From CAZZCP01 sp964653235 (GTDB lineage Bacteria; Bdellovibrionota; Bdellovibrionia; Bdellovibrionales; UBA840): a DNA stretch of 64,000 nt. Below the pieces are notes generated by a model, which searched no databases, was not told where the DNA came from, and saw only the letters and a program-made list of their open reading frames with translations. Both the position numbers and the translations under genes were made by a program. Location: NCBI GenBank assembly GCA_964653235.1, contig CAZZCP010000001.1, positions 38,613 to 102,612 on the forward strand, given 5' to 3'. Shown one piece after another: positions 26,218-35,625 of the stretch (within the stretch, counting starts at the first letter, position 1; each line of letters begins with the position of its first letter).

Positions 26218-27252
26218 GTGGCTAAGATTTACTTGTGCAGCGAACATTTTCCCAATAATGATACATGGCAATCTTTTGCTCATCTTAACCTGAGCCGATT
26301 GCTCTCTGAGCAAGGACACGATGTGTCCTACCTATGCTATCAAAGTCCGGATCAAGTTTCAGAACTGCCTAAAAAAGTAAAACTGCTGCAAGCCTTTTCC
26401 AGAAAAAAAACAGACTTGAGTTCTTTGGGCTTTCTCACTCATATTTTGCAAGAGAGAGGGAGTGTATTTCACTTTCTAGACCCAAACTTAAATCACAAAT
26501 GGTTACATCCTTTCTCAATGCTAGCCAGTATCAGTTGTATGCAAAACACCAATCTCATATCTTTTTTTGATGTACCTGACAAAAAACAATGGCGTAGTTT
26601 GCGAAGCTTTCTCCCTCTTATTCACGCTTGCAGCTTTAACTTCACGCGATTTCCTGAGGTACAAAAAATTCAAGCTAGTTTTTCCAAGGCCATCCAGATT
26701 TTTCCCCTTTTGCCAGCTCCAGGAGAAGGAATTGAGTTAAAAGCTAAAAATAGAGATCTCTTTCTAATTCCGGGCAATGTTGATCGTTTGATCTTGGATG
26801 ATCAACAAATTACTTATTGGCAAAGATTGGCCAAAGCCTTTCCTGCAACCGATTTTTTAATTTTAGGAAATTGGGGCCAAATGAGTTCTGCTGACAGAAA
26901 GCTCTTTTGGCGACGACTTGAATCCTTTCAACTTGCAGATAGGCTTCAAGTTTTAGGAAAGAACAAGCCTATCGAAATTTTGGGTGATATTTCACTCGCT
27001 AGAGCGCTCTTGTTTTTTGGCTTAAAGAACTACGAAAGCTCTGATTTTTACCTTCAGAGCTATGCTGAAATGCACTCTGTTCCTTGTCTTTATTCGTATT
27101 GGGACAAAAATCTTCTGCAAGACTGCTACCAAAGCGAAAATCTATTTTCTATCGATGACTTTTTAGAAGGAAATACTTCTCTTACATACGAGAGCAATCG
27201 CTACAAAGATCTTACTAGTAATCATCTGAATCGAATTTACGCTGCTCATTAA
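26218..27252 (+). CDS. putative GT-B glycosyltransferase
   Basis: 344 residues from a GTG two bases after the Nudix stop. The N-terminal MAKIYLCSEHF...AHLNLSRLLSEQGHDVSY and the later FLIPGNVDRLI and FLILGNWGQM segments resemble the two Rossmann halves of a GT4-like enzyme. The usual C-terminal E(x7)E motif is weak or missing, so it may be a divergent or inactive relative. Context, with a GT4 gene and an O-antigen ligase-like gene downstream, points to surface glycan synthesis. Confidence 0.6.
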   Translation: MAKIYLCSEHFPNNDTWQSFAHLNLSRLLSEQGHDVSYLCYQSPDQVSELPKKVKLLQAFSRKKTDLSSLGFLTHILQERGSVFHFLDPNLNHKWLHPFSMLASISCMQNTNLISFFDVPDKKQWRSLRSFLPLIHACSFNFTRFPEVQKIQASFSKAIQIFPLLPAPGEGIELKAKNRDLFLIPGNVDRLILDDQQITYWQRLAKAFPATDFLILGNWGQMSSADRKLFWRRLESFQLADRLQVLGKNKPIEILGDISLARALLFFGLKNYESSDFYLQSYAEMHSVPCLYSYWDKNLLQDCYQSENLFSIDDFLEGNTSLTYESNRYKDLTSNHLNRIYAAH

Positions 27253-27292
27253 TTCACTTGTACTTTATATAAAAGCTTCGTAGAGAATTCCC

Positions 27293-28384
27293 ATGCGTTA
27301 TATTGTATTGCTCCTATGGACAAGTCCCCTGTTTGCAGACTACCTGAGCTTTTCAGAAACCAGTTTTGGAAACGCGAAAAGACTGGCCCTAGCATCTATT
27401 CGTGCTGTCGATCAAAGTGATGCTAGCGCGGTTTATTATATGCCCTCTATATTGTCTTTTTCTCCTCATTGGGGACAAATGCAAATCGATGCTGTTTGGA
27501 CAGAAAAAGAACTTCTAGATGTCGATGCACAAAATGGCCGAGATGGAAGTGAATACGGGGTCTACAATTACTCAAGCTTTCTAGCTTTTGGCGACTTTAT
27601 CATTGGACTGAGCTTCTTGAACTCACACATCGAAGAGTTTGATTTTATTTCAAGTCGCTCCGGAGATACTGAAATACGAAAGTTGAGTTTTTTACATGAA
27701 AAAAAAGTATTTAGCCTTTCATACCAAATCTCTGAACAATGGAGCCTTGCTCTCGGGGTAAGTCAAAATCTCTATAGCCTTCAATATCAGTTTCAATCTA
27801 GTAATGCTTTACAACAACCCATCGATATTGAAAAATCTGACAATTCTTTCAGCTGGATAGCATCTACTAGTTTTCTCGCATCTGAATCTTTAAGCCTACA
27901 CTTATTTTATGAACCCTCCTTTACGATGGAAATAGATACTTCTGAAAATGTTAATATTCCAGATCCAGGTTTTTTTCAAAATGCATACCAACCAGAGATA
28001 TGGTCACTCAATGCGATCTTCACACCTCTTTTATCACTTAAGTTGTTTTTATCTGTCGAATGGTTGAAGTTGCCTCAAAACCCAAGTATAATAAGCTCTT
28101 ATTCGGTGGCTAGCTCTGACTTTCTTCAGTTTCAAAACAATGCTCTGCAATGGAGACTCGCTAGTGCTTACTCTGTAAACTGGAATGATACTCTAAAAAG
28201 TGAGTTTTTTATTGGTAGCTTTCAAGAGGTAGTTCAGAGAGAGGCTGTAAAAACAAGCCAACACTATAGCTTTGGTTCAAGTATCTCTCTTCAAAGTTTA
28301 CGTCTCAGTGTAGGGGCTGATCATTCTGCATTTGCTGGGGCTTATCAAGTTAGCCTGGATTACTCTATAGATTCACTTTTTTAA
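27293..28384 (+). CDS. FadL-like outer-membrane beta-barrel protein
   Basis: 363 residues with a short signal peptide (MRYIVLLLWTSPLFA). The start of the mature protein (SFSETSFGNAKRLALASIRA, then SAVYYMPSILS) resembles the hatch region of OmpP1/FadL-like transporters or PorV-type proteins. Alternating strands follow, ending YSIDSLF with terminal Phe. Predicted outer-membrane barrel of about 14 strands; ligand unknown. It is flanked by glycosyltransferase genes. Confidence 0.75.
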   Translation: MRYIVLLLWTSPLFADYLSFSETSFGNAKRLALASIRAVDQSDASAVYYMPSILSFSPHWGQMQIDAVWTEKELLDVDAQNGRDGSEYGVYNYSSFLAFGDFIIGLSFLNSHIEEFDFISSRSGDTEIRKLSFLHEKKVFSLSYQISEQWSLALGVSQNLYSLQYQFQSSNALQQPIDIEKSDNSFSWIASTSFLASESLSLHLFYEPSFTMEIDTSENVNIPDPGFFQNAYQPEIWSLNAIFTPLLSLKLFLSVEWLKLPQNPSIISSYSVASSDFLQFQNNALQWRLASAYSVNWNDTLKSEFFIGSFQEVVQREAVKTSQHYSFGSSISLQSLRLSVGADHSAFAGAYQVSLDYSIDSLF

Positions 28385-28418
28385 TACCCTTTTTTAAAGA
28401 AATATCTATACTTTAGGC

Positions 28419-29666
28419 ATGAGACGCAAACCTCTTCCGAGTCATTTACATATCTGCCTCATCGCAAAAAAATTTCCTCTTGTTGCCCAAGCAGCTCACC
28501 ACAGTTATTTGTTTCATATTGCTAGAGGACTTGTTGAAAAAGGTCATCGAGTTCATGTGATTTCGGCCCACCATCCACAAAAAATTCGCTATTTAGAAAA
28601 AGATGGTGTCCGTATTGATTTTTTAAATGCGCAGGCGCAAATCGATGAAAGCCGCTACCCTTTTCAAGTAAAAGAAAAGTTTCAGCAGCTACACTACAAA
28701 GACGCCTTTCATCTCATTCACTGCGTAGACAATACTGGCTCTAAGATTATTCAGAGCAAGAGCGAGTTTCGCCTTGCCAGCGTTCTTGATGTCGAAGCCA
28801 CTCGACTAGCTCAAATTTTCTCGATTATGGGAAGTAAGCAAGACACTCCTTTAAGTGCACTTCGAACAGCCATTGCGGTAAGCTATAAATTTTTAAAAAG
28901 CTACTTTGGAGGAGATAAGGCTCTACTCAACAAAGCAGATGGGGTCATTGTGAGTAGTCCGCAACAAAGATTGGCCTTAGAGCGATACTATCTTTATCCT
29001 GATAGTCGTATATTCACCATTGCTTATGGAATTGTACTTGCAAATCGAGATCCATCAGAAAAGGCCAAAGAGTATTTAGAAAAACTAAAACTTCCTGATC
29101 GAGGATTTAAAATTGTATCCATTTCTGATATGACAGAGATGACTGAGATCATTCATCTTTTCGACTCATTTGAAAAAGTTGTGATCAAAAAGCCAAATAC
29201 ACGCTTGATTATTATTGGCAATGGTCCTTTTCGTGAACAAGTTGAATATGAGATGCTCAATCGAGTTTTAGGTAGTAAAGTCATTCTCTTGGGCTCAATA
29301 AAAAATATTGAGATACCTGAATATATCGGACTTGCCGAAATTTTTATCAATATTAGTTCAAGAACCACAGGATTTGAAGCAAGCGTTTTAGAGGCAATGT
29401 CACAAAAAAAGATCATCATAGCTTCAGAGATGAGTGCTCTTTCGACTTTAATTGAAGATCATGTAGATGGATTTTTAGTTCGCCCTGCTGATATTCAAAG
29501 TATTAGCAACCTTATTCTACAAATCATCAACCGACAGATTTCGACTCAAAACATGGGTGAAGCAGCAAGGCAGAAGGTCTTAAAATTTGCAGATCCAAAT
29601 AAGATGATTAATGATAGTATTGATGCATATTATTCAGTACTAAAAAGGACAAAATACTACAACTAG
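28419..29666 (+). CDS. GT4-family glycosyltransferase
   Basis: 415 residues. N-terminal Rossmann half with HHSYLFHIARGLVEKGHRVH; C-terminal half with RLIIIGNGPFREQVE and FEASVLEAMSQKKIIIASE, the E(x7)E donor-site motif of GT4. Transfers a nucleotide-activated sugar to a glycan acceptor in the cytoplasm. Followed six bases later by an O-antigen ligase-like gene, so it probably builds lipopolysaccharide or another surface polysaccharide. Confidence 0.9.
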   Translation: MRRKPLPSHLHICLIAKKFPLVAQAAHHSYLFHIARGLVEKGHRVHVISAHHPQKIRYLEKDGVRIDFLNAQAQIDESRYPFQVKEKFQQLHYKDAFHLIHCVDNTGSKIIQSKSEFRLASVLDVEATRLAQIFSIMGSKQDTPLSALRTAIAVSYKFLKSYFGGDKALLNKADGVIVSSPQQRLALERYYLYPDSRIFTIAYGIVLANRDPSEKAKEYLEKLKLPDRGFKIVSISDMTEMTEIIHLFDSFEKVVIKKPNTRLIIIGNGPFREQVEYEMLNRVLGSKVILLGSIKNIEIPEYIGLAEIFINISSRTTGFEASVLEAMSQKKIIIASEMSALSTLIEDHVDGFLVRPADIQSISNLILQIINRQISTQNMGEAARQKVLKFADPNKMINDSIDAYYSVLKRTKYYN

Positions 29667-29672
29667 GACTTC

Positions 29673-31034
29673 ATGGAAGAGTTTACTACGCCAAGTGAAA
29701 AGGTAAGAACTTATACGAATCCACAACCGATTCGAACTGAGACTAGACATTCAAAGAAAAGAAAATGGGTTGTTATAGCAAAAAAAATTGTTGGCAATCC
29801 TATACCTTACTTACTTCTTGCACTCCCTATCAGTTTTTTTATTTCTCCTCTTTATGTCGAAATTCTTGCTTTTCTAATCAGCTTTTGCACTGCATGTTAT
29901 GTATTTGTAGATCGATTTAGTGCTAAAAGAGAATTTCAATTTTTTCGATCCAGTTACGAGATCTCATTGTTCTTTTTATTATTACTTTTCATTATTCAAT
30001 GGACTCAAGGATTGCTGACTGGTTTTGAGTTTTTATTTATGTCGAGATGGATTTTTTATATCTATTTTTTCTCGTATGCACTCAATCTTTTTCCAGGTTT
30101 AAATCGTATTTTTTTTGTGGCAATGATCAGCTCTGTATTCGCAGCTGTTTACGGTATTTTTCAGCATTTTACCGGAGAACATCTACTCCAAACTGACGGT
30201 ATTCACTTTCTATACCAAAGTTACAGTAACTGGCCTAGCTGGTACAGCATGGGACTTGAAAGTAGCCCACTTCGCTTTGGTTTATTGTTAGGTTTGTTTT
30301 CTAGCTTTTTGTTTACGAGCTTTCTATGGAAGTGGAGGCAATCTTCGAAAGATTTCTGGTTCTACAAAATCGCATTTTTACTGCTCTTTTTTGCCACCTA
30401 TTGGACTTACGACCACAGAACATGGGTTGCTATTTTAACTGTTGTTATTGTTTCTAGTTTTTTTGTTAAGAAACGCGCCTTATTTGTTATTCTACTTTCA
30501 ACTTCTATTTTGTTTTCGATTCTTTTCAACTACAGTGAAAATTTTCGCCTAGAGACGAAAAGTGTATGGACACAATTTGAAAATCTACAAGAAATCGAAG
30601 AATCCAGTTGGCAAGTCTATTTAGATTCTGTTCGGTCTAATTTATGGATCGGCAATGGAAAAATAAAAGTCACACAAGATTTATGGTTTGCCAAAAGAGA
30701 ATTTCCTTTTTTATCTCCAAAAATCGAAAACACTTTTTTGCAATTTTTAATCAATTTTGGAGTTTTAGGCCTGTTTGTCTATATGATCTTTACCATACAA
30801 ACATTGCTTCAATGTCTAAAACTTTTTTATGAAATACCAGCATCTCATACATGGCATAAGATTTTCTGCATTTCGATCATTTCATCACTACTTGCATTTC
30901 ACGTTAGTGGACTCGGCCATCAACACTTTCAACAACCAATTCTATTGATTCTCTTTTGTTTTCTTTTGGCCTGTATTTCTCATATGTTAGAAGCCTACGG
31001 AAGAGGAATTGTGCCAGATGATCGCAGTCTTTAA
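29673..31034 (+). CDS. O-antigen ligase/polymerase-like membrane protein
   Basis: 453 residues with a basic N-terminal tail and about eleven membrane helices. The Wzy_C-type core has WTYDHRTWVAILTVV and, after a periplasmic loop with IGNGKIKVTQD, the helix INFGVLGLFVYMIFTIQTLL. Such proteins join or polymerise O-antigen on the periplasmic face of the inner membrane. Co-transcribed with the GT4 gene upstream. Confidence 0.85.
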   Translation: MEEFTTPSEKVRTYTNPQPIRTETRHSKKRKWVVIAKKIVGNPIPYLLLALPISFFISPLYVEILAFLISFCTACYVFVDRFSAKREFQFFRSSYEISLFFLLLLFIIQWTQGLLTGFEFLFMSRWIFYIYFFSYALNLFPGLNRIFFVAMISSVFAAVYGIFQHFTGEHLLQTDGIHFLYQSYSNWPSWYSMGLESSPLRFGLLLGLFSSFLFTSFLWKWRQSSKDFWFYKIAFLLLFFATYWTYDHRTWVAILTVVIVSSFFVKKRALFVILLSTSILFSILFNYSENFRLETKSVWTQFENLQEIEESSWQVYLDSVRSNLWIGNGKIKVTQDLWFAKREFPFLSPKIENTFLQFLINFGVLGLFVYMIFTIQTLLQCLKLFYEIPASHTWHKIFCISIISSLLAFHVSGLGHQHFQQPILLILFCFLLACISHMLEAYGRGIVPDDRSL

Positions 31035-31040
31035 CGCGAC

Positions 31041-31066
31041 GCTACTGCCTTTTATTTCATTTTGAA
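31041..31066. repeat. possible remnant of a MITE end
   Basis: GCTACTGCCTTTTATTTCAT followed by TTTGAA resembles the element end GCTGCTCCCTTTTATTTCAC with a few changes. It lies seven bases after the O-antigen ligase-like gene stop, the position favoured by the intact copies. No matching right end was found. Confidence 0.3.
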
Positions 31067-31090
31067 GAATGCAAATTGAAAAAACCAAAA

Positions 31091-31118
31091 TTGACACAGT
31101 CTGAAAGCCTCATAAAAC
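31091..31118 (+). promoter_or_regulatory. putative sigma-70 promoter of the HU/IHF-like gene
   Basis: A consensus -35 box TTGACA (31091-31096) is followed after 16 bases by TAAAAC (31113-31118), which matches four of six -10 positions. The predicted start lies about 60 bases before the ATG. Confidence 0.4.
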
Positions 31119-31184
31119 TTGCCAAGCGCTTTTGCCTAAGGAAAAATATAGGTAGTTTCAATTACTTAGCAGTATAGAGGACTT

Positions 31185-31493
31185 ATGACAAAAGCGGATT
31201 TGATCAATGTGATCGCCGAAAAAGCCAACATAACTCGTGTCAAGGCAGAAACAGTTGTGAACACCATTTTTGATTCTATGGTAGAGGCATTGATGCGAGG
31301 AGATCGCATCGAAATTCGCGGTTTTGGCTCTTTTGTAAATCGCCATTATGATGCTTATGAAGGCAGAAACCCAAGAACGGGCGAGATTATTCCTGTAAAA
31401 GAGAAAAAACTTCCTTTCTTTAAAGTTGGTAAAGAATTGAAAGAAGAAATCAACAAACTTGCCGGTGAGCCACTGCCTGAAGATTCTGATTAG
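31185..31493 (+). CDS. HU/IHF-family DNA-bending protein
   Basis: 102 residues. Full family signature: MTKADLINVIAEKA, IRGFGSFVNRHYDAYEGRNP, RTGEIIPVKEKK, then PFFKVGKELKEEIN. Dimeric nucleoid protein that bends DNA; the sequence looks more like the IHF/integration-host branch than a classical HU, though the call is not certain. An acidic C-terminal tail (EPLPEDSD) is present. GAGG precedes the ATG. Confidence 0.95.
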   Translation: MTKADLINVIAEKANITRVKAETVVNTIFDSMVEALMRGDRIEIRGFGSFVNRHYDAYEGRNPRTGEIIPVKEKKLPFFKVGKELKEEINKLAGEPLPEDSD

Positions 31494-31505
31494 TGGCTGT
31501 GACTC

Positions 31506-32717
31506 CTAAAGAGGAAAAGCCCTAGCTTGGTCCAAACTCTTATAAGAATATAAAGCCAGAAAAAAACGCTCCAAACCTAGTGCTATACCCGAGGCAGGGG
31601 GCATTCCATATTCAGTTCTCGCTTGAAAATCTTTATCGATGGGGTACAAAACTTGAGCTTTTGCTTCTCGAATCTGATTTTCTATCTCAAAACGTTTTTT
31701 CTGCTCTACAGGATCATTCAATTCCTGAAAGGCATTCGCAAGTTCAAAACCTTGCCAATAAATTTCAAAGCGTTCCGCCCAAGCATTGGGTGCAATTCGA
31801 GAAAGTGCTGCCTGCGATGGAGGAAAATCAATCAAAAAGATTAACTCATCCTTGGGTAAAAGCTTCTCAATTTTTTCAATCCAAATGCGTTGAAACAATT
31901 CATCCCAGCTATCTTCTTCTAAAGCATGAATTTCTAAAAGGAGGCATAGATCAAATAAGTCTTGTTTTGAGCTATCTGGCTTTAAATCGAACTGAAACTC
32001 TTCTCTATATATTTCTGCAAAACTCAAAGTTCGAACGACAACATCTTCTCGAGAGAAAAGTTTCAAAAGACCAAGGCAGTCTTCTTGAATCTGCTTTAAA
32101 TTGGCAAAGGGACGATACCACTCTAGCATCAAAAACTCAGCTTGATGTATCGGGCTTAGTTCGTCATTTCGAAATACTGATTTGATTTCATAAACCGGTA
32201 AAAGATAGTCAATCAAGGCTTTTTTAAGATGAATTTCAGGACTTGTAGGTAAATAAAATCTTTTTCGTTCATTGCCCATTTTCCACTCTGTCGAAAATGC
32301 ATTTAGAGTTGATTCCATCGCGGGACAATCGACCAAAGTTGGAGTCTGTACCTCAAGAAACTCATGATCAAAAAAGAACTCGCGTATTTTCTGAATGTAT
32401 TCCGTCCACTCTTGTGCCATTTGAGGACTGAATTGTAACGGAGAATAGGATAGACTTAAATTGGGAGCCAATAGCTGAATCTCTTGCGATTCTCGGTCAA
32501 AATAGATCAAATCTCCTGACTTCAAATATTCATAGAGAGGAATGGGATAACTTTCAATATCTCGATTTGGACGTTGTATTTTTAGTTTGCCGTCTTCTGA
32601 TGGAAAAACTCTACCCACAATGGCCTTTTTCTCAACGAGTGCTTGTATTTGTGATTCCTTTAACTTGGGATAAGCTTGCCATTGATTCTGTAAATATTGC
32701 TGACGTAAATTGTCCAT
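31506..32717 (-). CDS. epmA: EpmA-like (GenX/PoxA) elongation factor P lysyltransferase
   Basis: 403 residues. Class II LysRS-like catalytic domain (about 95-403): motif 2 is FRNDELSPIHQAEFLMLEWY, motif 3 is GIALGLERFFLALYS. The match in FRN-E, EFxMLEWYRP is characteristic of EpmA, which attaches beta-lysine to elongation factor P. Escherichia coli EpmA is about 325 residues and lacks the anticodon domain; here an N-terminal ~90 residues (GRVFPSEDGKLKIQR...SGDLIYFDRE) looks like a small OB/tRNA-binding domain, so a truncated LysRS-like paralogue is an alternative. Convergent with the HU/IHF-like gene. Confidence 0.82.
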   Translation of the reverse strand: MDNLRQQYLQNQWQAYPKLKESQIQALVEKKAIVGRVFPSEDGKLKIQRPNRDIESYPIPLYEYLKSGDLIYFDRESQEIQLLAPNLSLSYSPLQFSPQMAQEWTEYIQKIREFFFDHEFLEVQTPTLVDCPAMESTLNAFSTEWKMGNERKRFYLPTSPEIHLKKALIDYLLPVYEIKSVFRNDELSPIHQAEFLMLEWYRPFANLKQIQEDCLGLLKLFSREDVVVRTLSFAEIYREEFQFDLKPDSSKQDLFDLCLLLEIHALEEDSWDELFQRIWIEKIEKLLPKDELIFLIDFPPSQAALSRIAPNAWAERFEIYWQGFELANAFQELNDPVEQKKRFEIENQIREAKAQVLYPIDKDFQARTEYGMPPASGIALGLERFFLALYSYKSLDQARAFPL

Positions 32718-32841
32718 ATTCTATTGGTTTAACAGCGGTTTTTTGAAAAATTCAAGATTTAGTCATAAACCTCTGAAATTACTTGTATTTTTTATCATCA
32801 TTTGAAGGAGATTGTGCACACTTCTTGCTTCTTATAAGATT

Positions 32842-33459
32842 ATGACAAAACGCTGCTTAATACTTTTCTTTTTCTCTGCATATTCTCAAGCCTATGTTGC
32901 AACTGAGTTGAACCACAAGAGCATTCCAGCANNNNNNNNNNCAGCAAATGCTCTTCAACAGAGTCGTGTGTTTGGAATATATATTGGAATTCCAAACAAA
33001 GAGAAAAAAATAAAAAATTCAATCGCAAATGGCGAATTAGAAATTGACCCTATTACCAGCGATTCACTCATTATGTCTTACAGTAAAGAACTCAAAGAAA
33101 ATCGAAAAAAAATAGAGAAGGCAAAAGTCGCTGCACGCTGGGTCTTAATGAAAGAACTAAGAAAAAGATGGGAGTCTGATTTAAGAAATTCTACCTTAAA
33201 CCAGTATGGGAATCAAAGTTTTGAAGATTTCGCTCAAGAAATAGAAACTCTCTTTCAGAGCAATATGTTTTATTTGGGAAAAAGAAAGTCCAAAAAAGAG
33301 AAAATAGATGAATATGTATTTATTGTTGGTAGCTGGGCACAAGTTTCGGTCAATACGGCTCTTAGCACAGCAAGGTGGCAAATAGAATTCTCCACTCTTG
33401 GAGACAATAATAAACTCACTCCTACAGCCCGCAGTGCGATAGCTGTCGAAAAGAAATAG
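32842..33459 (+). CDS. secreted protein of unknown function (contains a 10-N gap)
   Basis: About 205 residues from the ATG at 32842, chosen because it gives a signal peptide (MTKRCLILFFFSAYSQA). A 10-N gap (32932-32941) lies shortly after, so a few residues are missing and the frame across it is assumed. The rest is charged and helical, ending in a strand-rich SWAQVSVNTALSTARWQIEF. No family recognised. argS follows 48 bases later. Confidence 0.65.
   Translation: MTKRCLILFFFSAYSQAYVATELNHKSIPAXXXXANALQQSRVFGIYIGIPNKEKKIKNSIANGELEIDPITSDSLIMSYSKELKENRKKIEKAKVAARWVLMKELRKRWESDLRNSTLNQYGNQSFEDFAQEIETLFQSNMFYLGKRKSKKEKIDEYVFIVGSWAQVSVNTALSTARWQIEFSTLGDNNKLTPTARSAIAVEKK
32932..32941. other. assembly gap (10 N)
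   Basis: Ten N inside the secreted-protein gene at 32842-33459. The true length is unknown; the frame is open across 10 bases. Confidence 0.9.
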
Positions 33460-33507
33460 TCTCATTCGTAAATTGCTTTGGCTGCTTCTTTCAGCTATGT
33501 TTTCTCA

Positions 33508-35625
33508 ATGGATTTTAAATCAGAGATCACCAATAAAATTATAGAAAATTTACAAAAACTCCAGCTTGAAATCGATGCCGAATTGATTTTAAAAAAAATT
33601 GAGGTTCCTAAAGACAAGAGCATGGGCGACTTTGCATTTCCTTGTTTCTTACTCGCCAAACAATTGAAAAAAGCGCCCCCTTTGATTGCTAAAGAACTTC
33701 AGTCATGGGATTGGTCGACTAAAACTTTCTCTAAGATTGAAGCCAAAGGTCCTTATTTAAACTTTTTTGTCAACTCGTCCTCTCTTGCCCAAGATCTGAT
33801 ACCCTCTATTCTAAACGGTGAGTTTTTAAAAGCGAGAGAAAAACAAGAAGGTAAAACTATGATTGAGTATTCTCAACCGAATACTCATAAACCTTTTCAT
33901 GTAGGTCATGCTCGCAATGCCTGTTTAGGAGACTCGCTGGTTCGAGTTTTAGAGTGGACTGGTGAAGAAGTGATCGCCGCAAACTATATTGGTGATGTAG
34001 GTACTCACATTGCTATCATTCTTTGGCAGTATCTCAAAGAAGAAGAAAAATATGATTCCAATCAAGATTCATCAAGAGGTGAATTTTTGGGGCGTGTTTA
34101 TGTGGCTGCAAAAAAACTTCTAGATCTCTCTCGTTATACGAAAGCTCCTCATCCAAAGGTGATCACGGTTGAAGTTTTAAGTAAGAATGATCACCCTAGC
34201 AAAAAAAATTGGAAGCTTTTTGAAGTCAGTAATGGAGAGCAAACCTGGCAAGTCGTAAGTGCTGTTAGCAATGCAAATGTTGGCGATATTCTCGCTTTTG
34301 CAAAAGAAGGGGCAAAAATTGGCGGCAGAAGAGTTGTTCCTACTGACAAAGAGGGAGTATTGAGTCAAGGTATGCTTTGTTCTCCCCAAGAAATTAGCTT
34401 AGGAGAAGAGACTGAAGTACTGTACCATTTCTCAAAAGACACTCCACTCAATCAAGAAATTGCCAACCTCTTTGCTTATCCAGAGTTTCAGAATAACGAG
34501 AAGGTTTTGGAAGTAATTCAAAAAAGAGAAGCCGAAGTTTCTAGTGTATTGCAGAGATTAGAAAAAAAAGATTCATTTATTACTCAACTTTGGCAAGAAA
34601 CCAAAGAGTGGAGTATGCAAGATTTCTATAAAATCTATGACTGGCTCCGGTGTCGCTTTGATCATTATTTTTATGAAAGTGAAGTCGCTGAGCCTGGTAA
34701 AAATTTAGTTCAAGAATATTTACAGAAAGGTATTTTTGAAAAGGATGACGGTGCTATTGGCGTCAATCTCGATGAATACGAACTCCCCTTCTTTTTGGTT
34801 TTAAAATCTGATGGTACTGGACTTTATTCTACGAAAGATCTAGCTTTGGCTGAACTTAAATTTCGAGAATTTCAAATTCAGAAATCAATTTATGTAGTCG
34901 ATAATCGGCAGAGTTTGCATTTTCAGCAGGTATTTCGCAGTTTAGAGAAAATGGGTTACGAACAAGCACAAAAAAGCTACCATTTACCTTATGGTATGGT
35001 GGTTTTACCAGATGGAGCCATGAGTTCGCGAACTGGAGAAGTTGTACTTTTTCGAACTATGAAAGAAAGTATTGAAAAAAGCATCTATAACAATTTTCTC
35101 AAACAATATGAGGGAGATTGGTCTAAACAAGAAATTCAAAAAGCGGCACACTACATCTCATTAGCAACAGTTCGATACTCGATGCTAAATCAAGATAATA
35201 ATAAGAACATTACTTTCGATTTAGAAGAATGGACCTCACAAACAGGCAATACTGGCCCCTATTTAATGTATGCCTATACTCGAACTCGTTCTATCTTAAG
35301 AGAAGTTGAGAAAAGACAAAAGTTAGACTATACAAACTGCGATTGGACTTTATTGTCTGATCCTCACGAGATTCAATTACTGAATAAAATGAAAGACTTT
35401 CCTGAAATTGTAAAGAAAGCTGCAAGTCGATTTCAAGTACAACAAATTTGCATATACGCCTATGAACTCTCTAAGAATTTCTCAAGAATGTATGATCATT
35501 GTTCGGTTCTTAAAGCTGAAAGCCCAGAGCTGCAACTCAGTCGAGCTGCTCTTGTAGATAGTTGTGGTCAAGTCATCGGTAAATGCCTAGAACTTCTTGG
35601 CATACCAAGTTTGGAGAGAATGTAA
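33508..35625 (+). CDS. argS: arginyl-tRNA synthetase with an inserted EMAP/PheT-like tRNA-binding domain
   Basis: 705 residues from the ATG at 33508, against about 550-600 for typical ArgRS. N-terminal Add1 domain (about 1-105), catalytic HIGH equivalent HVGH at 131-134 within SQPNTHKPFHVGHARN, KMSKS equivalent AMSSR at 504-508, and the C-terminal helical anticodon domain (QTGNTGPYLMYAYTRTRSIL onward). Between them, residues about 214-305 read KVITVEVLSKNDHPSKKNWK, VVSAVSNANVGDILAF and LSQGMLCSPQEISLG, the pattern of the EMAPII/Trbp111/PheT N-terminal OB-fold tRNA-binding domain. The insert falls in the catalytic domain's connective region. Charges tRNA-Arg. Stop overlaps the next start (TAATG). 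Confidence 0.95.
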   Translation: MDFKSEITNKIIENLQKLQLEIDAELILKKIEVPKDKSMGDFAFPCFLLAKQLKKAPPLIAKELQSWDWSTKTFSKIEAKGPYLNFFVNSSSLAQDLIPSILNGEFLKAREKQEGKTMIEYSQPNTHKPFHVGHARNACLGDSLVRVLEWTGEEVIAANYIGDVGTHIAIILWQYLKEEEKYDSNQDSSRGEFLGRVYVAAKKLLDLSRYTKAPHPKVITVEVLSKNDHPSKKNWKLFEVSNGEQTWQVVSAVSNANVGDILAFAKEGAKIGGRRVVPTDKEGVLSQGMLCSPQEISLGEETEVLYHFSKDTPLNQEIANLFAYPEFQNNEKVLEVIQKREAEVSSVLQRLEKKDSFITQLWQETKEWSMQDFYKIYDWLRCRFDHYFYESEVAEPGKNLVQEYLQKGIFEKDDGAIGVNLDEYELPFFLVLKSDGTGLYSTKDLALAELKFREFQIQKSIYVVDNRQSLHFQQVFRSLEKMGYEQAQKSYHLPYGMVVLPDGAMSSRTGEVVLFRTMKESIEKSIYNNFLKQYEGDWSKQEIQKAAHYISLATVRYSMLNQDNNKNITFDLEEWTSQTGNTGPYLMYAYTRTRSILREVEKRQKLDYTNCDWTLLSDPHEIQLLNKMKDFPEIVKKAASRFQVQQICIYAYELSKNFSRMYDHCSVLKAESPELQLSRAALVDSCGQVIGKCLELLGIPSLERM

